NCBI RefSeq assembly: GCF_003330765.1
Contig: NZ_CP024902.1
Location: 806,001 to 870,000, forward strand
Direction of reading: 5' to 3'
Source of the DNA: Burkholderia pyrrocinia
Lineage (GTDB): Bacteria > Pseudomonadota > Gammaproteobacteria > Burkholderiales > Burkholderiaceae
DNA length: 64,000 nucleotides
Below, piece after piece: positions 16,786 through 26,216 of the stretch (its first letter is position 1; the number at the start of each line of letters is the position of its first letter). Both the position numbers and the translations under genes were made by a program. Under the pieces are notes generated by a model that saw only the letters and a list, made by a program, of their open reading frames with translations, was not told the DNA's origin and made no database searches.

Positions 16786-19713
16786 TCAATGAGCGGATTG
16801 TTGGGTGTCCATGATCGAGAAAACAACGTGTTTTCTTGAATCACCATCACCGAGCGTCACGATATTGCCTGTCGGTTCCGGCTTTTGGCGGTCGTTGGAG
16901 ATGACGGACATACGATCGTTCTGAAAGACATCGTGCTGTTGCAACTTCGCCATGTCCTGCAAGTTCGTCTCGAGATAAACGGCGAGCGGTTGCTTCGCGG
17001 TGTATGTATGGACGATGTCGAGGGCTTGTGCGACAAGGCGCTCATCGTCGGACACGACCAGCAACGAATCCGGATATGGTCCCCGGACATCGAGCTCTTC
17101 AAGCACGAGTGGAAGCGAGATATCGATCGGCCCACTGATCCGGATGACATTGTCGTCACCTGGACGGACGTCGTGCGCTTTGTCGTCAGGGTTGAACGCG
17201 AATACTGCGCGTCCGTCGGGCACCTGTATCAGCGTGTCGACCTGCTTGTCGGTGACGATGAGCGTGCTGCCAAGCGAGACGCGTTTGAACAGCGCGTTCA
17301 GGAAGATGCGCGACGCCGTGCTGATGCCATAGTCACGGATGAGCGACAGCGATTCACCGATGGCCGCCTGCACGCCGATGTCGGCGGCGTCTTCGCGCTC
17401 GGTGCGGATCGATTCATCGAGTATCTCGAGAAAACCGGACGTGTATTCCTGCCAGTTCTTGATGGCACGCTTGCCGGCCTGTTCGGTCAGGCGCCGCATC
17501 AGTGCCCGGTCGCTACCCGCCTTGAATAGGGCGTCCGCGATGCAGCTGGGTGTCGTCATATCCGCCGTCAGGCAGCCGCCGTCGCTGGCGAGTTCACGCA
17601 TCACGCCATCCGAGTGGCAAATGCAGGGCTTGCCGTGCCACAGGCTTTCCATGATGGGCATGCCGAAACCTTCGATTTCCGACGCGTAGATCGTCAGCGT
17701 CGAATCGGAGTAGGCCTTGCACAGCGTGTCGTCGTCGACGATTCCGAGCCATTTCGCACGGGGCTCAGATTGGCAGAATGCCGTCATCTCGTCAGCAATG
17801 TCCTGGGCCCCCGCATATCGATTGCCGATGAACGTGATTTCCCAGTCGAAATCGGGATGGTCCTTCGCCAGCATTCGCAAGGCCGAAAGTATCTTCCGGT
17901 GCCCCTTTCTGGGTTCCAGCGTTGATACGCAGAGAATGCGCGTCGGCCCGTCAGACGACGAGTTGGCAGACGTGACAACCCGGGATATGCCGCCGAATTC
18001 GCCGGGCAGGGTGTTGACACAAACCTGCGGCCCGGCGAGATCGTTCTCTTTCCAGAATATATCGAGGCAGTCGCCCGAGAATTGGGAAATAGGAATGACC
18101 ACGTCACAATCCGAGATCCCTCGCATGTAGTCCGCGTGGTTCTCGCGAATGGCGGAGTCCTTGACGTAGTCGGGCCGTAGCACGGGGATCGCATCATAGA
18201 AGATGGCCGCCGTCCGGATGCCGTTCTGCTTGCAGAACTTCCGAATGTTGATGCCATTCTTCTCGAATATGGTTTCAGTCAGAAGGAGCCACGTATTGTT
18301 GCCGCGATACAGATCCGAATGGTCGCTCAGCGGCTTGCGTTTGCCCGCTGGAGAGCGCGGCAAGGCACTCCCGGCGATCGGGCCATTGTATTGCGACAAC
18401 TGCTTGTATTCATGCTCGGTCGGGAACACATACTGCTTGATGCTTGGATCCCACATAACGAAGACAGGATCCACAAAATGTTGCAACTCGCGACTCAGTC
18501 GTCGGGTGACACGAATGACGCCGGAATTGGCCGGGTCGATCGCAGCGTTGCTCACGTCGATCAGGACCTTCCTGCGGGCGTGACCGAGATCACGGATGAG
18601 GTCGACGTATTGCCCGATGACACGCTGCCAGCGGAAATCCCGATGAAACAACGTCCGCTCCGGCCAGTGATCGGCGGCAACGACATCGGTGGAATCGCGC
18701 AGATAAGCGAGCTTGTCCACCATCTCGGTGGTGTTCGTACACAGGTACCACGGGTGAACAACGACCTCGGGGTGCGCGGCGACATTGAAAACTAGTGTCG
18801 GTTTGTTCAGCCATTGCATCTCGGCGAGCGGCAGATTGAATCCTTCCCAGGTCGAGACAGAAATTCCGACGTCGCAGGCGCGCATCAGATCCTGCAATTG
18901 CAGATCGCTCGGGAAGCCGACCGGGTGCACGTGATCTCGTGCGGACGCGGGGCATTCAAACTGCTGAGGATCGGCCAGTACGAAGATGTTGTGGTCGATG
19001 TTCCGTTGCGAAAGCTCGGCAGAGATGTCGAATACGCATTCGGAATTCTTGTAGCAGCCGGGTTCCCAGCGGCCCAAGTTGATGATGTTCAGTTTCTTCC
19101 CTTTCGACGCGTCGAGGATCGGCGACGCGAGCGATCCGGAATTCTGGGCCGCGTCGTCCCAGATCGCGTCTGCCATGTGGTCCGCGCCGAGCAGGATCGT
19201 TTCGGATGACACCGAGGGAGCGTCGACTACGGATTGCGATGTCGCAATGAACTGGCTGATCGGCGAAATCTTGCTCAGGCTGGGCAGGTGTTTCTTGCGC
19301 AATTCCTTCAGGTAAAGCTGAATCTCGCGCGCGTGACCCTCGAATCCATCGAGCGGGACGGACCCGCAGTCGATGAACAAGGTTCGGCAGTTGTGCTTTT
19401 CGAGAACCGGAATCGTGGAGAAAAATGGCCAGCCGCCGATAATTGCGACGTCGGGTTTCGATTTCCAGAACAGTTCGTCCCATGCCCTGTCGATCCACTT
19501 TGACGTAAAAGTGTCGAGCTGGATGTAGGCTTCAGCGCCATCCGGAATGCGATAGATTTGATCGGCGGCATTTTTTACCACTGATTCATTGAAGTTGTTC
19601 GCAATCACGGTGACGTGGTGCCCCTGCTTGCGAAAATTCTCAGCGAGAATCAGGAGTAGTCGATCGACGCCGAAGCGAAACAGAAGCCGCTCGTTGCAAA
19701 TCAGAATATTCAT
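16786..19713 (-). CDS. Large bifunctional glycosyltransferase with two GT4 modules
   Basis: This 975-residue protein holds two transferase modules in series. Module 1 (about 1-375) starts MNILICNERLLFRFGVDRLL and has an EX7E motif in EGFNLPLAEM. Module 2 (about 384-775) starts KVLIDVSNAAIDPANSGVIRV, includes VSTLEPRKGHRKIL, and has its own EX7E motif in EGFGMPIMES, so both active sites look intact. The last 190 residues are of unknown type. Fused transferases usually make two successive or alternating linkages of a repeat and help fix the order of addition. It sits between the methyltransferase gene (7 bp upstream) and the next transferase (6 bp downstream) in one minus-strand operon. Confidence 0.85.
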   Translation of the reverse strand: MNILICNERLLFRFGVDRLLLILAENFRKQGHHVTVIANNFNESVVKNAADQIYRIPDGAEAYIQLDTFTSKWIDRAWDELFWKSKPDVAIIGGWPFFSTIPVLEKHNCRTLFIDCGSVPLDGFEGHAREIQLYLKELRKKHLPSLSKISPISQFIATSQSVVDAPSVSSETILLGADHMADAIWDDAAQNSGSLASPILDASKGKKLNIINLGRWEPGCYKNSECVFDISAELSQRNIDHNIFVLADPQQFECPASARDHVHPVGFPSDLQLQDLMRACDVGISVSTWEGFNLPLAEMQWLNKPTLVFNVAAHPEVVVHPWYLCTNTTEMVDKLAYLRDSTDVVAADHWPERTLFHRDFRWQRVIGQYVDLIRDLGHARRKVLIDVSNAAIDPANSGVIRVTRRLSRELQHFVDPVFVMWDPSIKQYVFPTEHEYKQLSQYNGPIAGSALPRSPAGKRKPLSDHSDLYRGNNTWLLLTETIFEKNGINIRKFCKQNGIRTAAIFYDAIPVLRPDYVKDSAIRENHADYMRGISDCDVVIPISQFSGDCLDIFWKENDLAGPQVCVNTLPGEFGGISRVVTSANSSSDGPTRILCVSTLEPRKGHRKILSALRMLAKDHPDFDWEITFIGNRYAGAQDIADEMTAFCQSEPRAKWLGIVDDDTLCKAYSDSTLTIYASEIEGFGMPIMESLWHGKPCICHSDGVMRELASDGGCLTADMTTPSCIADALFKAGSDRALMRRLTEQAGKRAIKNWQEYTSGFLEILDESIRTEREDAADIGVQAAIGESLSLIRDYGISTASRIFLNALFKRVSLGSTLIVTDKQVDTLIQVPDGRAVFAFNPDDKAHDVRPGDDNVIRISGPIDISLPLVLEELDVRGPYPDSLLVVSDDERLVAQALDIVHTYTAKQPLAVYLETNLQDMAKLQQHDVFQNDRMSVISNDRQKPEPTGNIVTLGDGDSRKHVVFSIMDTQQSAH

Positions 19714-19719
19714 GATCGT

Positions 19720-22572
19720 TTATGCCTGTTTTTTGGCTTTTTTGCCGATGACTGCGTAGTCTTGCGGGCCTGCCAGCAGGTTCGCAAGTTGATTTGAGAC
19801 GGGCGACAACTGCGTGTGCAATTCCGTGTTGGGATGGAGTCTCACGCTCTGGACGTCAACGAATCCGTTTTCCTCGAACAGGAGCTGAAGCAACTGTGGC
19901 GGAATGGGGCGCTTGTGCGTCGGATCGAGATAGAAATTGGAGGCGCCGACAATCATGTTTTCCGGGTTCGGCGTTTCCAGAATCAGCATGCCGCCTGGCT
20001 CGAGGACTCGCATCGCCTCCTTGAGCAACTCGAGCTGGGACGCAGGTGCCATGTGCTCGATCATGTGAAACGAGGTGATCACCGAGCAGGAAGCGTTCGC
20101 GCAATCCATGAGGTAGGCGATTGCATCGGATTGCACGGTTTTCAGATTCGCGTTGTTCGTATTGGGTGATACGTCGACGCCTATGACATCATGATTTTCG
20201 GCGCGCAACAGGGATAGCCACTCGCCGCGTCCGCAGCCGAGGTCGAGGATGCGCTTGGTTTTCGTGTTGGCGATGGATGCTTCGATCCACGGAAGGTAGA
20301 GCTTCTGACGCGAACTGATCAACGAGCGCGCTCCCCGGAACTTCGTTTCGAAGTCGTGATATAGCGATTGGAAATACCCGTTCTTGATGGAGTCGAGCCG
20401 AGCCAGCTGGTCGCTGTCGAGATCTCCCGACCGGGAGGCCCTCATTTCCTCAAAAAGGTCGGTCAGTTTATTCCGCGTCTGATGAAGCTCGTCGCTCAGC
20501 ACGGCAGCTATCTGATATTCGGTTGACAGATCGCGCTGGCTCGTCGAGCGATCCGATTGGGAAATCGGGGTTTCATGCCCGGCGAATTGGCGAGAATTCT
20601 GTTGCGGAAACCGGATTTTTTCGATTTTCCCGAGTACCTCGGGTGGCGTGTCGCGAAGAACCTGTCGAGTCGCCTCGTCATCGGCGTGACCGACCGTCGC
20701 TTTCGTCTGGCCCGATCCGCTTCGCGAGTCGGCCGCTACTGAGATTTTCGTCAGCGTGTCGTCCAACGACTGCTTGAACGAATCCAGTTGTCTTGCGATG
20801 GCAAGCAGTTGGGCCTGCTCGGTGGAGTTGCTCGATTCGCGGAAGTGGTTCGTTCGATGTACGCGTTGCTCGATGCGACCGATCTTGTTTTCGAGCGCAC
20901 GGAGGCGCTCGTCGTACACGATCCACTGAGGTTGTTCCGCAGAGCGTTTGCGTTCCTTGACGATGTGGTCGACGTTCGACCGGAGCACGTCGACCGACTG
21001 TTGCAGCATTTCGATCTCGGAATCGCGAACGCCGTTGTTCTCCGCGATGAAATCCAGCAAGGTTGCGAGTGTCCGGTCGTGCGTCGCCGACGTACTGTCG
21101 AAGTCACCTTCGGGCAAGCCAAGCCTGTCCGGACGTGCGGATTGCATGCGTGAGGTCGCACCGGACGTGCCGTGTGCGGTCGACGGGGTTTCGTCGACCG
21201 CCGCGGAAACGACGCGGGTGGTGTCGAACACGTCCTGGCGGAGCAGATCGATTTCGCTTTTCAGCTCGAGGGCGAATGCTTTGCTCGTCTTCCTGCTGTC
21301 TTCGAGAGTGCTGAAGACGACGCGGTGGATGTCGTCCGAGCGCGATGCAACGTCCTCGAGTTTGGCGAGCCGCGCGTGAAGATCGTGATCGGGTTGTATT
21401 TTCTTCTCGAGCTTGCGGATTCGTTCGTCGTATGCGATCCACGGCGAACGCTTGGCCGATTCCGCAATCATCCTGGATGTGGCATCGATGCTGCCCTGCA
21501 GGGAAGTGATCGCGTCACGCGTAATGCAGGCCTGGATATTGGAGACTTGATCGCGTTCCCCGATGGCAATCAGGATCCGCTGAAAGGCGGAGTCCGCGGC
21601 TGTGGCGCGTGCATTGGCATGGGCGATGAGGGCGCTATTGGCCAGCTTGGCCAATTTCGCGACGCGATACGTACGATAGTGAACGATGAACGGGAAAGCG
21701 ATCCACCGGATCACGGGGATGACCTCCAGCGTTTCTACCATGCTCGGGTAGGCGATATCGTGGAGGACGGTCGCGGCTTCATGTCCTTCGCGGCTGGCGC
21801 GCATATCCTGAATGATCTTGACCTTCGAGATACCGGACCGGAGCTGATTCAGGTAGTCGCGGAGACCTTGGGTGTCTGGCTCACGCTTCAAGATGACGCG
21901 ATAGGCGGAGCGGACGAACCCCTCGTCTTCATACTGCTGGAGCGTCGTCGCGGAAAACTGGATCGGTTTTTTGCCCGAAATCGATCGCCCGAGCTTGCTT
22001 TTGATTCGGGGGCCGATTACCGGAAGATTCGAGAGAAACAGAAGTCGTTTTGCGCGCCGTATTCCCGCGAGTTGCGTGCCGAGTAGTTTTCGTTCTCGCG
22101 ATGCCCAGATGTGAAGAAGGACTTCGAGTTGGGAGTCGCCCGACTGGAGTTGTTCGAGCAGATGCTCGAGGCCAGCTTCGTCGGGCTCCCGGTGCAGGAG
22201 ATGGGTGAACAGCCGGTGAAGGAAGCGTTCGTCGCTTTCGTCGAAGAAGTCGACGAAACTCGGAAAGGTGGGCAGTGCCGGGTAGGCCAGGTCAAACCGG
22301 GCGGGAATGGATACACTGGGCAACGGCGACAGCGGATGCGGCTCGAGCGTGGCGTGATGGTGTGCGCCGCCTGACGCATGAACGGCGCCACGCAACTCGA
22401 TGGCGATCTGCTTGATGCGCTCGATATCGGGTGCGATCGAGGCCGGGCCGCCGGCATGCACATGCGTCGGGCTGACCGCCTTCTCGAGTTTGGCGTGCAG
22501 GATTCGGTCGGCTTGCTTCGCAACTACCTGTCGGATTCGGTTCTTGAAGTGAGCGATTTCAGTGGGCTGCAT
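19720..22572 (-). CDS. DUF4214 / coiled-coil / SAM-methyltransferase fusion, candidate capsule chain terminator
   Basis: A 950-residue multidomain protein. Two DUF4214-like helical repeats lie near residues 112-165 (LLHREPDEAGLEHLLEQL) and 213-265 (VILKREPDTQGLRDYLNQL). A short hydrophobic stretch near 285-300 (VIPVIRWIAFPFIVHYR) may touch the membrane. Long heptad-rich, charged regions follow to about residue 740, containing two related blocks (SPWIAYDERIRKLEKKI and QWIVYDERLRALENKI). The C-terminal class I methyltransferase has motif I in LDLGCGRGEW near residue 777, then FHMIEHM and LEPGGMLILETPNPEN. The layout recalls WbdD-type terminators, where a methyltransferase on a coiled-coil ruler caps a growing glycan. 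It may therefore set chain length; that function is inference. Confidence 0.8.
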   Translation of the reverse strand: MQPTEIAHFKNRIRQVVAKQADRILHAKLEKAVSPTHVHAGGPASIAPDIERIKQIAIELRGAVHASGGAHHHATLEPHPLSPLPSVSIPARFDLAYPALPTFPSFVDFFDESDERFLHRLFTHLLHREPDEAGLEHLLEQLQSGDSQLEVLLHIWASRERKLLGTQLAGIRRAKRLLFLSNLPVIGPRIKSKLGRSISGKKPIQFSATTLQQYEDEGFVRSAYRVILKREPDTQGLRDYLNQLRSGISKVKIIQDMRASREGHEAATVLHDIAYPSMVETLEVIPVIRWIAFPFIVHYRTYRVAKLAKLANSALIAHANARATAADSAFQRILIAIGERDQVSNIQACITRDAITSLQGSIDATSRMIAESAKRSPWIAYDERIRKLEKKIQPDHDLHARLAKLEDVASRSDDIHRVVFSTLEDSRKTSKAFALELKSEIDLLRQDVFDTTRVVSAAVDETPSTAHGTSGATSRMQSARPDRLGLPEGDFDSTSATHDRTLATLLDFIAENNGVRDSEIEMLQQSVDVLRSNVDHIVKERKRSAEQPQWIVYDERLRALENKIGRIEQRVHRTNHFRESSNSTEQAQLLAIARQLDSFKQSLDDTLTKISVAADSRSGSGQTKATVGHADDEATRQVLRDTPPEVLGKIEKIRFPQQNSRQFAGHETPISQSDRSTSQRDLSTEYQIAAVLSDELHQTRNKLTDLFEEMRASRSGDLDSDQLARLDSIKNGYFQSLYHDFETKFRGARSLISSRQKLYLPWIEASIANTKTKRILDLGCGRGEWLSLLRAENHDVIGVDVSPNTNNANLKTVQSDAIAYLMDCANASCSVITSFHMIEHMAPASQLELLKEAMRVLEPGGMLILETPNPENMIVGASNFYLDPTHKRPIPPQLLQLLFEENGFVDVQSVRLHPNTELHTQLSPVSNQLANLLAGPQDYAVIGKKAKKQA

Positions 22573-23015
22573 GGTTTTGAACCTTCTTGAAGGTAATTGC
22601 CGAAATAAAAATCGTGAACTTCCTGCCTGCCATCTGCCGAGCCGATGTGGTGGCTGGAGTGAAGCTCCGATCGTCGCGCGATATTTCCCCGAAGCGCGAC
22701 GACCGGAGTTTCACTCCGGAAATACCTTCTCGGCCGTGTGGGCAAGTCATCGAGTAAGCTCGGCGGGAGCGTACATACTGCATCGCCGCCGGCGAGGAGG
22801 CGATTTCGAATTATGGATGCCGAAAGACTGATTGCCGGAAAGAAGCAATCGACCACTCTGTAAATAAAGCTTGTGCACTACCGCTTCCGCAAGCCACGAG
22901 TTGCCTCTCCGCTGATCTTCTCGGGGGATGGCGCAGGCCTCCGAATTGCCTGCGTCATCGTGCTGAAATGGCTCGTTATTTTAGCAGCTTGCCAAGATTA
23001 TGGTGTCGCAACAGA
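22573..23015 (-). other. Spacer between wcbD and the methyltransferase gene
   Basis: A 443-bp gap inside the minus-strand operon. Apart from the large hairpin listed separately I see no gene. The sequence just upstream of the methyltransferase ATG has a usable ribosome site (AAGAAGG). A separate promoter is possible but not recognisable. Confidence 0.45.
22656..22717 (-). other. Large hairpin: 24-bp inverted repeat with two mismatches, 14-nt loop
   Basis: The arms at 22656-22679 and 22694-22717 are complementary at 22 of 24 positions. The loop is AT-richer, and the structure lies about 85 bp before the methyltransferase start in its presumed mRNA leader. There is no T tract on either side. 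Candidates are an attenuator, an RNase III processing site, a pausing signal, or a small mobile palindromic element. Confidence 0.7.
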
Positions 23016-24203
23016 TTAATCATGGTGTTCGCGTATCCCCGCGAGCAACAGGCTCAAAATACCCCATGCAATCACTCCGAGCGCGATTGCTTCGAATATC
23101 GATTGGAGTCGTTTGGGCTCGGTTGCGACATCGGGGGTGTTGGGTTGAACCAATCGAGCCAAGTAAAGCTGCTTTCGCTCCGCCTCGCCGCGTGCATTTT
23201 CCAGTGCGGAGATGGTCGAGGCAAGCTGCTTATTGGCAACTTCCGAATCCAGTTGCAGCTTCGTATAGGCGACATTTTTTGCCGACAACGAGCTCTTGTT
23301 GCCGGTGACATCTCCGGTGGCATCATGTATCTGCTTCTGCAGCATGGCAACGTTTTGCGTCAGTACCGGAATCTGGGGGTTCTTCGGTGCGATTGACTGC
23401 AGTTGCACGAGTTGGGTCTGGGCACTGAACAGTTCCGTTTGCAGCTTCGTGATTTGCTGAAGTTGCAGGGCTGACTGTTTTTCAGGGTCGAAAACCGCGT
23501 TCCCGTTTCGATATGCCGCCAGGCTGACTGCGGCTGCCTTGGCTCGTTCCGCGGCTTCGTCGACCTGGCGTTGGGCAAATCGCACCGTGTCGTCCGCGGC
23601 GCGCTTGTTCATCTCGTTGATCAAGCGCTCGCTTATCTCCAGCAGCTTCTCATTGATGCCGGCGGCCTCATTGGCGGTATAGGCGCGCACCTGCAGGGTC
23701 GCGATGCCGGACGCGGAATCCAGATTCGCCGTCACAATGTGCTTGCCATAGTATCTCCACAGCGATTCGAAGCTGCCGTCGAGGCTTGCGTGGAATCTGC
23801 TGAAGATGTCGCCCTGTGCAGAGTAGGCGGTCGCAATGCTGTTGTTGGCATTGAGCTCGTGAAGTGCATCACGCGACTGGATATAGTCGATGACGGAGTA
23901 AGCATCATCCGGCGTTCGGGAAAAAGCAGCCCCTTGCAGCAAGGCACCCATGACGCCGCTGGAGCTTTGGCGAGATGCGCTTCTTACAATAAAGCGCGAC
24001 TCCGAGACATATACATCGGAGGCGATCAGGCCGTAGTAGACGATCGCAATGATAGTCGGAACGATGACGGTGATTGCAAACAGCCGATTCATGCGCTTAA
24101 ATCTGTCGATCAGGCTGCGTCTGGCTGGTGTCGACTGATTGTTCGTTGCAGTGTTGCTAGAGATCTGTTCCAACTCTTTTCCGCATGAATGTGGTGCCCT
24201 CAC
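23016..24203 (-). CDS. wcbD: Capsule export inner-membrane protein (PCP family, KpsE/BexC/CtrB type)
   Basis: A polysaccharide co-polymerase of 395 residues that bridges the ABC transporter and the outer-membrane channel. It has one membrane helix near residues 40-62 (LFAITVIVPTIIAIVYYGL), a periplasmic Wzz-type region (SESRFIVRSAS) with extended coiled coil (residues about 200-350, rich in Gln/Ala), and a second helix near the C-terminus (AIALGVIAWGILSLLLAGI). The start is uncertain: the GTG at 24203 gives a 39-residue cytoplasmic tail with no strong ribosome site. It is the first gene of the minus-strand operon leading to the methyltransferase and transferases, and is divergent from wcbO. 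Confidence 0.92.
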   Translation of the reverse strand: MRAPHSCGKELEQISSNTATNNQSTPARRSLIDRFKRMNRLFAITVIVPTIIAIVYYGLIASDVYVSESRFIVRSASRQSSSGVMGALLQGAAFSRTPDDAYSVIDYIQSRDALHELNANNSIATAYSAQGDIFSRFHASLDGSFESLWRYYGKHIVTANLDSASGIATLQVRAYTANEAAGINEKLLEISERLINEMNKRAADDTVRFAQRQVDEAAERAKAAAVSLAAYRNGNAVFDPEKQSALQLQQITKLQTELFSAQTQLVQLQSIAPKNPQIPVLTQNVAMLQKQIHDATGDVTGNKSSLSAKNVAYTKLQLDSEVANKQLASTISALENARGEAERKQLYLARLVQPNTPDVATEPKRLQSIFEAIALGVIAWGILSLLLAGIREHHD

Positions 24204-25010
24204 TTCATTGCCAGCATCACCTTGTCTGGCGGAGGGCGAATCAGAAATCCGGGGTGCCGTTCAGGCTGGACGGAGGTAGCCTGGTGCGCATCCCGGGACG
24301 TGCAATCATGTACCGTTCCTGGCTCTTCGTACTGCAGGCCGGAGCGGAGCCGCGATCTTGCTGTCCATGCCACGCTGAATTCCGGGGGACCGCCGCGCGA
24401 ATTATAGCTGCGTTGGGTGCACGATATCACTCGTAGCTGACACTTTTGTGTTCTATTGTGCGGCGGCGTTCGAAGGGCGTGTCAATTCGCCGTGACGCTG
24501 CTACGCATAACAGAAAGATTGTGACTAATCCGCATTAGTGTACAGGTCCGGTGTAATCGCCAGCTCTGCTGGCGGGCGATTCGTTGTCGTTTGCATTGCA
24601 TGTGGACGCTGTCGGCAATTGAGGATGTGCAAAATTATTTTGATCAATTGTCTGATTTGAAGAGTATGCCGCCAATAAAAGCAGGCGGAGCCGGACTCTG
24701 CGTGGATGAAGTTGTGAGGTGACCCGGGCGGTTGTGAGCGCCGTACCCCGTGCGCCGGGAGGAGCGGGCACGCGGTGGTGCGCCGAGGGAGCGTACCGGG
24801 TACTGGTCGGGCATGGCGGAAGGCATCTCAACCGGGACGTTGTAATGCGCCACATATTTCGGCTGCTGCCTTGTGGATGCTCAGTTTGGAATGCTATATT
24901 CGGCGGCCTTGCGAATCGCGAGCAATCCCTGCGCGATGAATACCAATTCCAAAGCCCGATTCGATGAATGAGGGCGATTCCCCCGGGATGCCCGGTTGGT
25001 TGATATTTCG
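24204..25010. promoter_or_regulatory. 807-bp divergent control region between wcbD and wcbO
   Basis: No convincing gene lies in this stretch, which separates the two large divergent capsule operons. For the plus strand, TTGTGG (24871-24876) and TATATT (24895-24900), 18 bp apart, form a plausible sigma70 promoter about 110 bp before the wcbO ATG. A 7-bp stem with a 3-nt loop lies at 24558-24574. AT-rich tracts occur around 24630-24680. The length suggests complex regulation of capsule expression, but no recognised operator can be named. Confidence 0.5.
24871..24900 (+). promoter_or_regulatory. Candidate sigma70 promoter of the wcbO-wcbT operon
   Basis: TTGTGG and TATATT with an 18-bp spacer; the -10 matches the consensus at five of six positions and the -35 at three of six. 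It leaves an untranslated leader of about 100 bases. It was found by eye only. Confidence 0.4.
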
Positions 25011-26216
25011 ATGCCTCGCTCTTTTCTTGTGCTGCAAGGCACGGCTTCCCTGTTTTTCAGTCGGTTGTCCGAGGCGCTCTCCGCCCGTGGTCACGCGGTA
25101 TGCCGTGTCAATTTCTGCGGCGGCGACTGGCTGTACGGCCGGAGGGGGAAGGTCATCAATTATCGAGGGAGGACTTCCGATCTCCCGGCCTGGTATGCGG
25201 ATCTCGTCCGTGAGAAGGGTATTACGGATGTCCTGATGTTCGGCGATTGCCGCGAGATCCACCGGCACATGCATTGGGTATCCGAGCGGCACGGCCTTCG
25301 GTTGCACGTATTCGAAGAAGGGTATATCCGCCCGCACTGGATCACGCTCGAGCGTCACGGCGTCAACGGCCGATCGCTGATGCCGACCGGTCCCGAGAAT
25401 ATCCTTCAGTTACAAGGACATATTCCTCCGGCGCAACCCGGGGTGGCAACAGGGTACAACCTGTTCGAGCGCGTCTTTCATGACATCGCATACCGTATCG
25501 CGAACGCACTGCTGGCGTGGCGCTTCCCGTGCTATCGCAGCCATCGTCCGCGTAACGGACTGTTCGAATACACGGGGTTGGCGGTGCGCGCGTTGTTGCG
25601 GGGCCGGCATCACCGTCAAGCAGAGGCGGTCACGCGGGAACTGCTCGACAGCGGACGGCCGTACTATCTGTTTCCGCTGCAACTGAATTCCGATGCGCAG
25701 ATCATCGTGCATTCGCCCTTCGACGGCGTGCGGGATGCCATCGATCAGGTGATCCGGTCGTTCGCGAAGCACGCATCGCAAGACACGACACTGGTCATCA
25801 AGAATCATCCGCTTGACACGGGGTTGATCGAGTATCGGCGCTTCGCGATGTCGCTCGCGCACGCAGTCGGCATTGACGGGCGTTTGCGTTTTGTTGATTC
25901 CGGCCATCTGCCTACGCTACTGGAGTTCGCGCGCGGCGTCGTGGTGGTCAACAGTACGGTCGGCTTATCTGCCTTGCACCATGAGCGCCCATTAATGACG
26001 CTCGGTACAGCCATATATAATATGCGCGGCCTGACTTGGCAGGGAGGGCTGGATGACTTCTGGAGCAACGGCGAACCGCCCAATATGGTCCTCTATCACG
26101 CCTTTCTCGACTACGTGATGCATCACACGCAGATCAACGGTGATTTTTATACACATACCGGCATTGCGATGGCGGTGAAGGGCGCTGTCAACCGCTTGGA
26201 TTGCGTGGATGCGTAG
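25011..26216 (+). CDS. wcbO: KpsS-type capsule linker beta-Kdo transferase
   Basis: A 401-residue member of the KpsS/LipB capsule family. KpsS adds the first beta-Kdo to lyso-phosphatidylglycerol; KpsC (wcbA here) extends the linker. Visible family motifs are VLQGTASLFFSRL at the N-terminus, FGDCREIHR, FEEGYIRPHWITLE, YYLFPLQLNSDAQI, VIKNHPLDTG and VNSTVGLSAL. I start at ATG 25011 (MPRSFLVLQG); an in-frame TTG 15 bp upstream is less likely. It heads the wcbO-P-Q-R-S-T-GNAT operon and overlaps wcbP by 8 bp. Presence of both transferases indicates the conserved poly-Kdo phospholipid anchor. Confidence 0.93.
   Translation: MPRSFLVLQGTASLFFSRLSEALSARGHAVCRVNFCGGDWLYGRRGKVINYRGRTSDLPAWYADLVREKGITDVLMFGDCREIHRHMHWVSERHGLRLHVFEEGYIRPHWITLERHGVNGRSLMPTGPENILQLQGHIPPAQPGVATGYNLFERVFHDIAYRIANALLAWRFPCYRSHRPRNGLFEYTGLAVRALLRGRHHRQAEAVTRELLDSGRPYYLFPLQLNSDAQIIVHSPFDGVRDAIDQVIRSFAKHASQDTTLVIKNHPLDTGLIEYRRFAMSLAHAVGIDGRLRFVDSGHLPTLLEFARGVVVVNSTVGLSALHHERPLMTLGTAIYNMRGLTWQGGLDDFWSNGEPPNMVLYHAFLDYVMHHTQINGDFYTHTGIAMAVKGAVNRLDCVDA

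Noticed and set aside
24272..24282. GGAGGTAGCCT resembling the ops/JUMPstart element of capsule operons
   Set aside because: Two mismatches to the ops consensus, about 740 bp from wcbO and upstream of the likely promoter; RfaH control is not established for Burkholderia capsules.
24558..24574. 7-bp hairpin as terminator of a gene between wcbD and wcbO
   Set aside because: No T tract on either strand and no gene whose end it would mark.
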